DNA of 64,000 nucleotides. Source: Bradyrhizobium sp. NAS80.1. Its GTDB lineage: Bacteria > Pseudomonadota > Alphaproteobacteria > Rhizobiales > Xanthobacteraceae. Both the position numbers and the translations under genes were made by a program. Below the pieces are notes generated by a model. It was not told the origin of the DNA and did not search any database. It saw nothing but the letters and a program-made list of their open reading frames with translations. The stretch is taken from positions 57,615-121,614 of the forward strand of contig NZ_LGHL01000037.1 of the NCBI RefSeq assembly GCF_001908205.1. The letters are read 5' to 3'. Below are positions 55,550 through 63,846 of the stretch, one piece after another (the first letter of the stretch is position 1; the number at the start of each line of letters is the position of its first letter).

Positions 55550-55753
55550 TCACTTGCAGCAGCTAGCGCCTATCTGAATGGGTGGGCATTGGACTGTCGC
55601 AAATGAACAAAAGACGCAGCAGTCCCCGGCCTTTGGCTTTAGCCGGGTTCCGCATGCCTTGCAGTCATAGAAGAACAGGCAAGCATCTAGTGGCATCACC
55701 TCGATAGCTTGGTGGCCGCAAGCGGGACAGGTAAGGGTGGATTGTAATTGCAT
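55550..55753 (-). CDS. GDCCVxC-domain protein
   Basis: This 67-residue cysteine-rich protein has two CxxC pairs (LTCPACGH and DCKACGTR) and the C-terminal signature GDCCVFCSFATVQCPPIQ. The family is annotated in databases as GDCCVxC domain-containing (seleno)protein; here all positions are cysteine codons and no in-frame TGA is used. It is probably cytoplasmic and metal-binding. ATG 55753 has GGAGA upstream. It starts 26 bases after the end of a truncated CDF metal exporter gene. A frameshifted paralogue ends the mer operon at 46267-46496. Confidence 0.85.
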   Translation of the reverse strand: MQLQSTLTCPACGHQAIEVMPLDACLFFYDCKACGTRLKPKAGDCCVFCSFATVQCPPIQIGASCCK

Positions 55754-55779
55754 CTGCTCTCCACGTGACGTCGTGAACC

Positions 55780-56448
55780 TCAAAGGACGAGAACGCCTGA
55801 GTGCTTTGCCTTGCTTTCGGGTTCAACGTGAATTGTGATCCAGCTATGCTCATCGTCTCCGCGTAGTGCCGCTTCAATCCGATCGCAGATATCATGGGCC
55901 TGATTGACGGACATCTCGCCGGGGACGACAAGGTGGAACTCGACAAATATTAATCTGCCAGCGTGCCTTGTCCGAACGTCGTGAGCCTCCAATGCTCCCT
56001 CGGCATGTTCGCTGATGATCTGTCTAATTCGTGCAAGCGTTGCCTCTGGCACCGCTTGGTCCATCAGCCCTCCCGTTGATTCCTTTAGAACTTGCCACCC
56101 CGACCACAGAATGTTGATAGCGACGAGTACGGCCAAGCTAGGATCGAGTATTGGCAAGTCCAGAACAACGGCCAGGGACAGTCCGACGACGACACCGCCC
56201 GACGATAGAACATCCGAGAGCAGATGTCGTCCGTCCGCGACAAGAGCTGGCGATCGCAACCGCTTTCCTCGGGTGATAAGCACCCAACACCAAACAGCAT
56301 TTAGAACGCTCGCCGCTCCGTTTACAACGAGCCCCTCGAGCGGTGCCGAAAGCTGCCGTGGATCAAGGAAATTGTCATATGCGTAACGGACGATCAGCAG
56401 CGCCGCGACCACGATCATGACCCCCTCGATCACTGCGCTGAAGTATTC
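55780..56448 (-). pseudogene. CDF-family cation exporter, N-terminus lost
   Basis: About 220 residues of a cation diffusion facilitator are present, from EYFSAVIEGVMIVVAALLI to the C-terminal cytoplasmic domain (DVRTRHAGRLIFVEFHLVVP, then HDICDRIEAALRG and ITIHVEPE). The metal site HLLSDVLSS (HxxxD) in the fifth helix is kept. The first two membrane helices and their metal ligands, about 80 residues, are missing. Homology stops at about 56448, where an outer-membrane protein fragment begins on the other strand. A GTG at 56433 could start a shortened protein, but transport is unlikely. Confidence 0.8.
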
Positions 56449-56700
56449 GACGTCGGAACCATCGTCGAAGGGCCGTCGAAGTGGAAGCTGCGACCGGTCG
56501 CAGAATTCTTTTACGAGAAGGAGTTCGGCTTGGCGGAGACCGTTTCGGGGCTGGCGGGTCTAATCTGGCAGGTTAGCGACAAGCTGTCCTTCGATGTGGC
56601 GTACCGCCACGCAGTAATCAACGCTCGTCCGCTTAACGAAGTTCGCGCCGGGTTGACCTTCGCTGTTCCACTTCGGTTCGAAGGCGCCCACAACCGGTGA
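56449..56700 (+). pseudogene. C-terminal fragment of an outer-membrane transporter-like protein
   Basis: An open stretch without a start codon reads KWKLRPVAEFFYEKEFGLAE, then SGLAGLIWQVSDKLSFDVAY and NEVRAGLTFAVPL, ending at TGA 56700. This is typical of the last beta strands of PF13557-type outer-membrane proteins. It begins exactly where the CDF gene on the other strand is cut, so both were broken by the same rearrangement. Confidence 0.6.
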
Positions 56701-56758
56701 TCGACTGAGGCAGCGCATGAATTTCTGGAGCGCTGGAACGGACCTGCGGCAGCCTGCT

Positions 56759-58174
56759 TCACGGTGACGCGATGCTTTGTTTCGCCCTGCGCAATTCGTT
56801 CGGCAACTGTCGATCTCCGGCGGACTCGGTTGAAGCATTGGGCAGAATGACCCGGAACAAGCTTCCTTCTGTCATATCGCTTGCGAGTTCGATTTGGCCG
56901 CCATTCGCCTCAACCGCCCACCGAGCGATCGCGAGCCCCAGTCCGACGCCGCCCGCTTCCCTTGAGCGGCTGGTGTCGACGCGATAGAAGCGATCGAAAA
57001 TACGATCCTGGTGGGTGGCAGGAATTCCCGGTCCCGTATCTCGTACCTCGATCATGGCCCCACCGCCGGCCGCATTCACTTCGACGCTGATCGTGCCGCC
57101 ATTTGGGGTGTACTTAATCGCGTTGTGTATCAGGTTCATGAGCGCATGCCGAATGAGCGCGGCGTCTCCTCTAACATGGACTCTGACGACAGCTCGGAAC
57201 CTAAGCTCTTGGTGCTTTTCGTCGGCGAGCACCCGAAGCTGATCGATCACATGTCCTACCAACGCTCCGAGGTCCAGGGCTTCAGGGGCCAGCTGGACCT
57301 TCCCCGAGTCGGCGCGCGTGAGGATCAGAAGGCTTTCGACGAGCCGCGTGAGCCTGTCGACCTCCTCCAGCATGCTGCCGATGACGTCGCGATATGCAAC
57401 AGCATCAAGCGGGTTTTGCAGCGCCACCTCGCCAACGCTGCGCATCGCGGTGAGTGGGGTGCGGAGCTCATGCGAAGCATCGGCCGTGAAACGGCGCAAT
57501 CGTTCGAACGCGTCTTGCAGACGGGATAGCGTGTCATTGAATACTGTCGCGAGACGCCCGAACTCGTCCTCGGCGTTGTCGACCGGAAGCCGTTTGGCGA
57601 GCGATTCAGCGGTTATCTCCCGAGCCTTTTGCGCCATGGCGCCGACCGGGGAGAGTACGCGGCCGGCAAGGAAGTAACCTCCCGCGATCGCCAGGCCGGC
57701 GGCGAAGGGAATACCGGTCGCGAGGATGATTGCGAGTGTCCAGAGCGTGTCCCGCAGCGAGGTTTCGTCAATCGCAGCGGCTACATGATAGGACGAGTCA
57801 GAGGCACTCTGGACGCGATAACTACGACCGTCTGGCGCTGTCCAAGACAACGGCGATGTCGAACCGCCTTTTTGTAGCGCACGCGATAGACCTTCTCGTT
57901 CCCATGCCTCGCTCTGCTGGCCGGCGCCGCCGTCGTCCACTTGGAACAGTGTAATGCCCCAGTCGGGGCCCAAGTCCCTCAGTTCATCCGGCTCCTCGCG
58001 AAAGATCTTACTGATCGTCGCGATCTCTCGACCGAGTTGCGCGTCCAAGCCGGCGTAGAGGCGTGCCCCGACAAACAGCAGAATGCCCACGGAAAACACA
58101 CACACGATCAGGGTCAGCACGCCAGCATGCCAGAACGTAAGCCGCGCGCGCACGCTTGGCGGGCGGATCCTCAT
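56759..58174 (-). CDS. Sensor histidine kinase (heavy-metal-type, CusS-like)
   Basis: This 471-residue membrane histidine kinase has two membrane segments (about 12-36 and 143-172) that flank a periplasmic sensor domain. A HAMP linker follows, then the phosphoacceptor H235 in FTADASHELRTPL. The ATP domain has NLIHNAIKYT, DTGPGIP and GGVGLGLAIA. It overlaps the end of the response regulator gene by four bases. The layout and sequence are like CusS/IrlS metal sensors, but the signal is unknown. The kinase frame is intact although its partner regulator is frameshifted. Confidence 0.9.
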   Translation of the reverse strand: MRIRPPSVRARLTFWHAGVLTLIVCVFSVGILLFVGARLYAGLDAQLGREIATISKIFREEPDELRDLGPDWGITLFQVDDGGAGQQSEAWEREGLSRALQKGGSTSPLSWTAPDGRSYRVQSASDSSYHVAAAIDETSLRDTLWTLAIILATGIPFAAGLAIAGGYFLAGRVLSPVGAMAQKAREITAESLAKRLPVDNAEDEFGRLATVFNDTLSRLQDAFERLRRFTADASHELRTPLTAMRSVGEVALQNPLDAVAYRDVIGSMLEEVDRLTRLVESLLILTRADSGKVQLAPEALDLGALVGHVIDQLRVLADEKHQELRFRAVVRVHVRGDAALIRHALMNLIHNAIKYTPNGGTISVEVNAAGGGAMIEVRDTGPGIPATHQDRIFDRFYRVDTSRSREAGGVGLGLAIARWAVEANGGQIELASDMTEGSLFRVILPNASTESAGDRQLPNELRRAKQSIASP

Positions 58175-58855
58175 GCTTGCCTCCCGCTCAGGAGGTATCC
58201 AAGCCCGCGGACGGTGTGGAGCAGCTTTCTTTCGTAGGGTTCGTCGACCTTGCGGCGCAGCCGCGCGATCGTAACGTCAATGACGTTATCGAGTGGCGTC
58301 GCCCTGGCCGTCGCGTGCCAGACGTCATGTGCGAGCATTTCCCGTGACACGACGCGGCCGCTGTGGCGCAACAGGTATTCGAGCAGGTCGAACTCCTTCG
58401 TGGTCAGGTCGAGAGACTGAGCCCCCCTGCAAACCTTATGCGTGACGAGATCCATCTCGAGATCCTCGTGCTGTAGCTTGAGGATTTGGTCCATGCGTCC
58501 ACGACGAAGTAGCGCCCGGATACGAGCAAGCAGCTCGGAGAATGCAAACGGTTTTGTGAGGTAGTCGTCAGCGCCCTGGTCGAGGCCGACAACCCGGTCC
58601 TGGACGGTGTCTTTTCGCGGTGACGACCAGGATCGGCGTCTGACTACCACACCTGCGCAATGTCGCGAGGACATCGAGACCGTCGCGGCGGGGCAGCATG
58701 AGATCGAGCAACAGAAGGTCGAAAGAACGCTGGCTGGCGAGAAAGAAGCCCTCTTCTCCAGTCGGAGCGATCGTGACTTCGTAGTGCTCTGCTTCAAGGC
58801 CGTCGCGCAGCGCGTGCGCGACTTTCGCTTCGTCCTCAATGATCAGAATACGCAC
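58171..58855 (-). pseudogene. OmpR-family response regulator, frameshifted
   Basis: The receiver domain starts at GTG 58855 (RILIIEDEAKVAHALRDGL) with the phospho-acceptor Asp in LLLLDLMLPRRDGLD. It runs to PILVVTAK. An extra base in the AAAA run at 58612-58615 then shifts the frame. The downstream frame supplies DTVQDRVVGLDQGADDYLTK and the complete winged-helix domain (TTKEFDLLEYLLRHSGRVVS, RGLGYLL), ending at 58171. Removing one A restores a normal 227-residue regulator. As it stands no intact regulator is made, so the kinase downstream has no obvious partner. Confidence 0.88.
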
Positions 58856-59162
58856 GATATGCTCCGTTAGAGAGCTGCTCTCGAGCCGGCATTATAGACC
58901 GGTTCCTTCCTGTCGCAGCCTTCCTGACAGGGATTTCAGAAACTCTTCAGTGGTGGCAGCGCTGGAAGACGACCAAGATCGAATCGCTGATCGAAGGATC
59001 GGGCGCTCTGTCTCGGGCGCCGGACCAGCGGAACCCAATCGCGACCTGAAACGGCGGACGAAATACCGCGACCAAGACCACACAATCGCTGCAGCCGACA
59101 CGCCTGACGATGCGAGAGCGGCGTTAATTCCACGGCATCTCGATTAATGGAGGAGGTACACC
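58856..59162. other. Divergent intergenic region, 307 bases
   Basis: This region lies between the regulator gene and the PepSY fragment. An AGGAGG ribosome binding site lies before ATG 59163. Promoters for both sides, possibly controlled by the two-component system, are expected here, but I see no clear binding repeat and no gene. Confidence 0.5.
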
Positions 59163-59360
59163 ATGACTAGACGGGAAATGCTACTGACGTCCGCCTATGG
59201 GTTCGCCATCGTTGTTTTGGCGGTGTCGCTTCCCGGTCATCGATCAGCTCTTGCGGTCGGTCCAGACCAGGAACAGGCCGAATTGGCGAACGCGTTGAGT
59301 GGCGCGAAGGTCAGCCTGCAGCAGGGCTTCACGGCCAGCGAACGGGAAGGCCATCGGTAA
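59163..59360 (+). pseudogene. PepSY-domain protein, N-terminal remnant
   Basis: The 65 codons begin MTRREMLLTSAYGFAIVVLA (signal peptide) and continue DQEQAELANALSGAKVSLQQ, typical of exported PepSY-domain proteins next to metal-type two-component systems. The homology ends at ASEREG, where the sequence passes directly into an ABC permease gene in another frame. The PepSY domains themselves are missing. An excellent AGGAGG ribosome binding site precedes the start, so the short peptide may still be made. Confidence 0.7.
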
Positions 59361-59404
59361 CCGCACTGGCGATTGCGACCGCGCTGATCGCAGTCACGTT
59401 CTTT

Positions 59405-60691
59405 GTGGGGCAGATAGGTCTTCGACGAGCGGAGCTGCTGGCCGGATATGAAGCGTCCGGAGCAGCGACATTTGTTATCGAGCTCGGGAGCGTGCCTCTG
59501 GACGAAGTCACAAGCCTCGCCGAGACGCTACGGTCGGCCGCCGGCGTGGAGTCGGTCGAGGCTCCCTACAACGGGACGCAACTCGGCCTAGTCGCCGACA
59601 CCTCGTTTGTGGTCTTTGAAAACGAGAAGCAGCAGGAATCGCTCGGTGCCCGGACAACTGTGCTAGGCATCGATGGGTCATTCGATCCAGTGCGCGACTA
59701 TTATGTAGATTTCCACGATCTGAATCCGCAGGCGCCAATGGCGGTTCTCGGAGCTCCCCTGTTTAGGACATCCGGAACGGTGCGCCCACCGGATCGCAAC
59801 GAGGTCGTTGTCCCGTCCGGGATCACAGGCTACGTCGGAATTCGACCTGGTGCCGAAGCGACCGTCGACCTGATTTATGCGAATTCGAATCCACCAATCG
59901 TTCGACGCTTCGAGAAGCTGCGCCTGATCGGCACATTCGAGTTCGTCGGACCGGATCAGGGGCGATTTGAGCCATTCTGGCGCCTTGCTGCGCAAGGCAG
60001 CGAAGTCCTCACTGTGCGTCGCCCGGATGCGCCGGAGGGCGTGACAACAACGCTACCGATTCTTTTGAACAAACAGCTTTTGAAGGAATTTCTTGGATTC
60101 GTTGGCGAGCAATTGGCTGCTCGCGGCATGGCACCCCCGAAGCAGCCGATACCTAAAGACCTGATCGTACGGGCGAATTCAGTCCGCGCCGTGCCTCCGG
60201 TCGTACGCGAGGCGATATCTTTGCTTGATCAGCGCGGTCTTAAGCAAGACTGCGGCGCTGCCAGTGAAGCCACCTTCTGCTTAAGAGTGCCGGAGCGAAA
60301 CAATTTTGGGGCGGCCCTCCGGGAGCAAAGGAAACTAGAGACGGGTGGTTCCTTCTTCGTCTTTCTCCTGCTTGTATTGGTGGCAGCCGGAGCAGCCGGT
60401 CTGCAGATCCAGTGGGTTCTGGCCCGTTGGCGCGAGTTTGGAATTCTGCAAGCCGTGGGGTTTTCGCGCCCCCAGGTTTTGCTCTATTCCGCACTGCGTC
60501 TGTACGTTGTCCTTGCCGCTGGAATACTGCTTGCGGCAGCGACCACAGCCATTCTGCCGTTCGCGCGAACCGTTTCAGGGTTCATTCTCGCTGCCGGCAT
60601 CGCGCTTGTAGCGGCAAGCATCGCAGCGGTGCCGGTGTTACTCTGGCCGCTCGCGCAACGCCCAGCGCAGCTGTTGCGGGTATCGGCATGA
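59405..60691 (+). CDS. FtsX/MacB-like ABC transporter permease, N-terminally cut
   Basis: This permease of at least 428 residues is of the FtsX/MacB type. In-frame homology starts upstream of the GTG at 59405, with SVTALAIATALIAVTFFVGQ as the first membrane segment, so the original first 15-25 residues were lost at the join with the PepSY fragment. A large periplasmic domain follows (about 30-310) and then three membrane segments near the C-terminus with FILAAGIALVAASIAAVPVL. It overlaps the second permease gene by four bases (ATGA). Whether a usable start remains is unclear. Confidence 0.75.
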   Translation: MGQIGLRRAELLAGYEASGAATFVIELGSVPLDEVTSLAETLRSAAGVESVEAPYNGTQLGLVADTSFVVFENEKQQESLGARTTVLGIDGSFDPVRDYYVDFHDLNPQAPMAVLGAPLFRTSGTVRPPDRNEVVVPSGITGYVGIRPGAEATVDLIYANSNPPIVRRFEKLRLIGTFEFVGPDQGRFEPFWRLAAQGSEVLTVRRPDAPEGVTTTLPILLNKQLLKEFLGFVGEQLAARGMAPPKQPIPKDLIVRANSVRAVPPVVREAISLLDQRGLKQDCGAASEATFCLRVPERNNFGAALREQRKLETGGSFFVFLLLVLVAAGAAGLQIQWVLARWREFGILQAVGFSRPQVLLYSALRLYVVLAAGILLAAATTAILPFARTVSGFILAAGIALVAASIAAVPVLLWPLAQRPAQLLRVSA

Positions 60692-61947
60692 TTTGGGTGA
60701 AGCTCACATTCGGAGGTATGGGACGACGGTTTGTCGAAGCAATAGCCGCGATCATGATCCTTGCCGCCACCAGCGCGACCGTGGCTGCGTCACTGATGGT
60801 GGTCGAAGGTGCCCGGAACGCGTTGAACCGAGCCATACGCCAGGACCGCCCCGACATCATTCACGTAAAGAGCCGGTTTAATCGGGCGTTGTTCGAAACG
60901 CCGCGTAGCGGAAATCTGCCGCCCCTTACAATACCGGTTTACGAGCCGCTGATTGATCCCGCGGACCTGGAACATGCGGCGGGCAACAATCGGGTTATCA
61001 GGCGACAATCGCTTTTTCGAAACGTCGTTTCCGGTGATAGCTTTCTCAACATTTACGTCTTTGGCATCGATCCGGATCTCGAGCGGGAAGTGAGCAGCTT
61101 TGTGCTCGCGCGCGGTCGATTTCTTCGCAAAGACGATCGTGCGGTCGCGGTTCTCGATCAGGCGTCGGCTCGCGCGCTTGGCGTCGACATCGGCGGCGCT
61201 TTCCCGATTCGCAAGGCGGATGGAGGGGATCTGGAGCTTACGGTCATCGGGATCCTCGACAAACTGGAATTGCGGGGAGCACCGCCGAGATCGGCCGAAG
61301 CCCCTTCGCTGAACCCCGAGGCGACCGACGTTTCGAGCGGGGCTTTCGTAGACATTCAGACGAGTGAGGATATTTTCGGTCGACCGACGCTGACTGATGC
61401 GCTCGTCGTTGCAAGGAGCATGTCCGCCGTGCCCTCGCTCGTTGCCAAACTACAGGAAGCCTTCCGGCTTGAGCCGGGCGTCTTCGTCACAGAGCGATAC
61501 AGTCAATATGAACGCAAGGTGCGCGATTTCGTCCTGACATTGGCGGTGTTCACGGCCCTGAGCGTCGCAACCGTGTTATTGGCCGGGACATTCGCCGCAA
61601 ACCTCTTGCATGACATATACGTTGATCGCCGCAGGCAATACGCCACATTGATGGCGCTCGGGTGTTCGCCTGCGATGAGTATCGCACCTGCCGTTGTGTT
61701 CGGATTGGTGTTGGGCGCGGCTGGATCTGCTATCGGTGCTTTTGTCGCAGTTCTATTTGTACCGCGGTCCTTCGCGATACCATCGCTGATGGCTGATCTT
61801 GGCACCACGCAGCCGGCGCTTGATCTGATGGTAGCTGGATCGATCGTCGCGATCGGAATCGTGGCCGTTATCGTCGGTCTTGCGCCAACGGGCCTCCGTC
61901 TTCTGCGACAGGCCCTGGCAACAAGCCTGTCGGAGGGGCGCTCATGA
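60688..61947 (+). CDS. FtsX/MacB-like ABC transporter permease, second subunit
   Basis: This 419-residue permease starts MIWVKLTFGGMGRRFVEAIA, with one N-terminal membrane segment, a periplasmic domain (about 45-285) and three C-terminal segments including FVLTLAVFTALSVATVLLAG. The FtsX-like loop DRRRQYATLMALGCSPAMS is present. It overlaps both neighbours by four bases, so permease, permease and ATPase are co-translated. A two-permease exporter or lipoprotein-release-type complex is likely; the substrate is unknown. Confidence 0.87.
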   Translation: MIWVKLTFGGMGRRFVEAIAAIMILAATSATVAASLMVVEGARNALNRAIRQDRPDIIHVKSRFNRALFETPRSGNLPPLTIPVYEPLIDPADLEHAAGNNRVIRRQSLFRNVVSGDSFLNIYVFGIDPDLEREVSSFVLARGRFLRKDDRAVAVLDQASARALGVDIGGAFPIRKADGGDLELTVIGILDKLELRGAPPRSAEAPSLNPEATDVSSGAFVDIQTSEDIFGRPTLTDALVVARSMSAVPSLVAKLQEAFRLEPGVFVTERYSQYERKVRDFVLTLAVFTALSVATVLLAGTFAANLLHDIYVDRRRQYATLMALGCSPAMSIAPAVVFGLVLGAAGSAIGAFVAVLFVPRSFAIPSLMADLGTTQPALDLMVAGSIVAIGIVAVIVGLAPTGLRLLRQALATSLSEGRS

Positions 61948-62648
61948 CCCAAGATCCGTTCGTATCGGTGCGCGGAGTCTCGAAGACGTATCGAGGAGAG
62001 CGCTCCACCGTTGGCGCGCTGCGTGGCGTCTCATTCGACATTAGGAAAGGCGAGTTCGTGCGCATCAGCGGTCCGTCCGGATCAGGCAAAACCACACTTC
62101 TGAACCTTATTGCGGGTCTTGATGGCCCGGACCAGGGGGACATTGTTGTCGCAGGGACCAATATCGGCCGCCTGTCGATGACCCAGGCCTCGAAATACCG
62201 GGCCAGGGAGGTCGGGGTCATTTTTCAGTCCTATAATCTGATCCCACAGCTAACAGCTTTGGAGAACGTTCTGCTCCCGATGATTGCCTTGGGGCGGGCC
62301 AATAGCGATCGAGCCCGCGAACTGCTCGACGTTGTTGGCCTCGCCGATCGCAGTGATCACAATCCTTCTCAACTCAGCGGTGGTGAACAGCAACGAGTTG
62401 CGGTTGCGAGGGCCTTGGCGAACGATCCTGCGCTCGTCCTGGCAGACGAACCCACCGGCAACCTCGATGACCAGAGCGCGGAAAGCGTGATGGTAATGCT
62501 TACGGATGCGGTCCGTGAACGTGGCAAGACACTGCTGCTCGTTACCCACGAGCGCGACAGGGTGAAAGCGATTGACAGGTCGCTCGAGCTCAGGAGTGGC
62601 GTGCTCAGTTCCTACCAAATTGAGCTTCCCCAAGAGGGGGTCTCTTGA
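61944..62648 (+). CDS. ABC transporter ATP-binding protein (LolD/MacB-like)
   Basis: This 234-residue ATPase of the LolD/MacB subfamily has Walker [10 protein letters not shown], signature [15 protein letters not shown] and Walker [14 protein letters not shown], plus the subfamily segment [20 protein letters not shown]. It starts [19 protein letters not shown], overlapping the second permease by four bases. It drives the two FtsX-like permeases and appears intact. Confidence 0.93.
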   Translation: MTQDPFVSVRGVSKTYRGERSTVGALRGVSFDIRKGEFVRISGPSGSGKTTLLNLIAGLDGPDQGDIVVAGTNIGRLSMTQASKYRAREVGVIFQSYNLIPQLTALENVLLPMIALGRANSDRARELLDVVGLADRSDHNPSQLSGGEQQRVAVARALANDPALVLADEPTGNLDDQSAESVMVMLTDAVRERGKTLLLVTHERDRVKAIDRSLELRSGVLSSYQIELPQEGVS

Positions 62649-62734
62649 GATTGCGTCTTGCGCCGCCCCTCGTCGAATTCAGGATTATTGAACGCGCTTG
62701 ACAACAAAAAGATCAGCAAAGCCGCCGGCTCGCG

Positions 62735-63777
62735 CTAGGAGGGCAGGCGAGCTGAGGACAAAAACGTGTGTGCGAGCATCAGAATGGCCATTATGCCGAT
62801 GACATAACCGAGGGACCTGTTGAGGCTCTCGAACCGGTCTCGTGAAAGCTCCGCCACTTCGAAAGACATGCGGTCACCGCGCCCACTCTCGCTGCTCGTC
62901 GTCGGCAACACCCACGAGACTCGTGATCTTTCCGTATTCGCTCTCCGCACCGTGAAGAAGATGTAGAGCAAACAGACATCGATCAGAATCGTGGCCACCA
63001 TTACGCTGTAGGCCCACGGGCTTTCCATCAGCTTCAGTTCGATCAACGTTCGGGAAAGTCCGAACCCGACGACCCATGCGTCAAAACTCATGCATATTCG
63101 GCGAAATGTCTCGGGATCCAGTCTTCGGATGGCGAAGGCGCCGGTCGGTATGCCAATCAGAGCGCAGGGAACAAGCAGCAGGAGTAGGCTTCCGCTCTCG
63201 GCGATAAAGAGTCCAAGCTTGTAATACGCCAGTGCGGTTACGCTCGATTCCGCAACACGGACCAATGCAAGCCCGGCCCGGAACTCGTCTTTGACCATGC
63301 CTTAATTGTTGAACAAGATCGCCAGGGGAGGGCCTGAGATTGTTGTGACCGAATAGAGGATGCCTAATGTCGTCCCGAAGGGCAGGCCGACTAGCCAGCG
63401 CGATTGTATGGGCCTACGCCAGCCGGCTGCCTGGATCAGGATGAGGGGCAAGATCACTGAGTAAGTGGAGAGTTTAATCCAGCCAGCCTCCAGCGAAGCC
63501 AGAGCAAATGCACCTACTCCAATTCCGGGCAGTAGCCCAATGAGAATCGGTAGCACCCGTTTCCACTCGGCACCCCGCGGATGTTGATGAACAGAACGTA
63601 CAGATTGACGAAGACTTCGATGATAACGACCGCCGGGTTCAGGACCCGGTTCGTGTAGAACACGAGCGCGAGCGGCACCGTGAGTGACGAAAAGCCATAC
63701 CCGAGCGCCCCGTTCACGAAGGCCGCAAATGAAGCGACTCCGACAAGAACAACTGCTGCAGTATCGAAGGGCGGCAT
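62735..63777 (-). pseudogene. TSUP (TauE/SafE) sulfite exporter family, disrupted
   Basis: Three reading segments make one protein. The N-terminus from 63777 (MPPFDTAAVVLVGVASFAAF, GALGYGFSSLTVPLALVF) shifts frame near 63566-63580, by a run of four C. The second part (VLPILIGLLPGIGVGAFALA, then TTISGPPLAILFNN) ends at TAA 63302-63304, where family members usually have a glutamine. The third part, same frame, runs GMVKDEFRAGLALVRVAESS to the end at 62735, with an odd hydrophilic insert before a last membrane helix. It would have been an eight-segment membrane permease for sulfite or organosulfur compounds. Confidence 0.8.
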
Positions 63778-63846
63778 CTTGGCGTCTCCAGTCGGAGGCG
63801 CCCGCACAAACGAAGAGCGCAGAAACGCATTGCGTGGATTTCGCTG

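Noticed and set aside
55550..55753. Possible selenoprotein, because some GDCCVxC family members are annotated so
   Set aside because: All relevant positions are cysteine codons, with no in-frame TGA.
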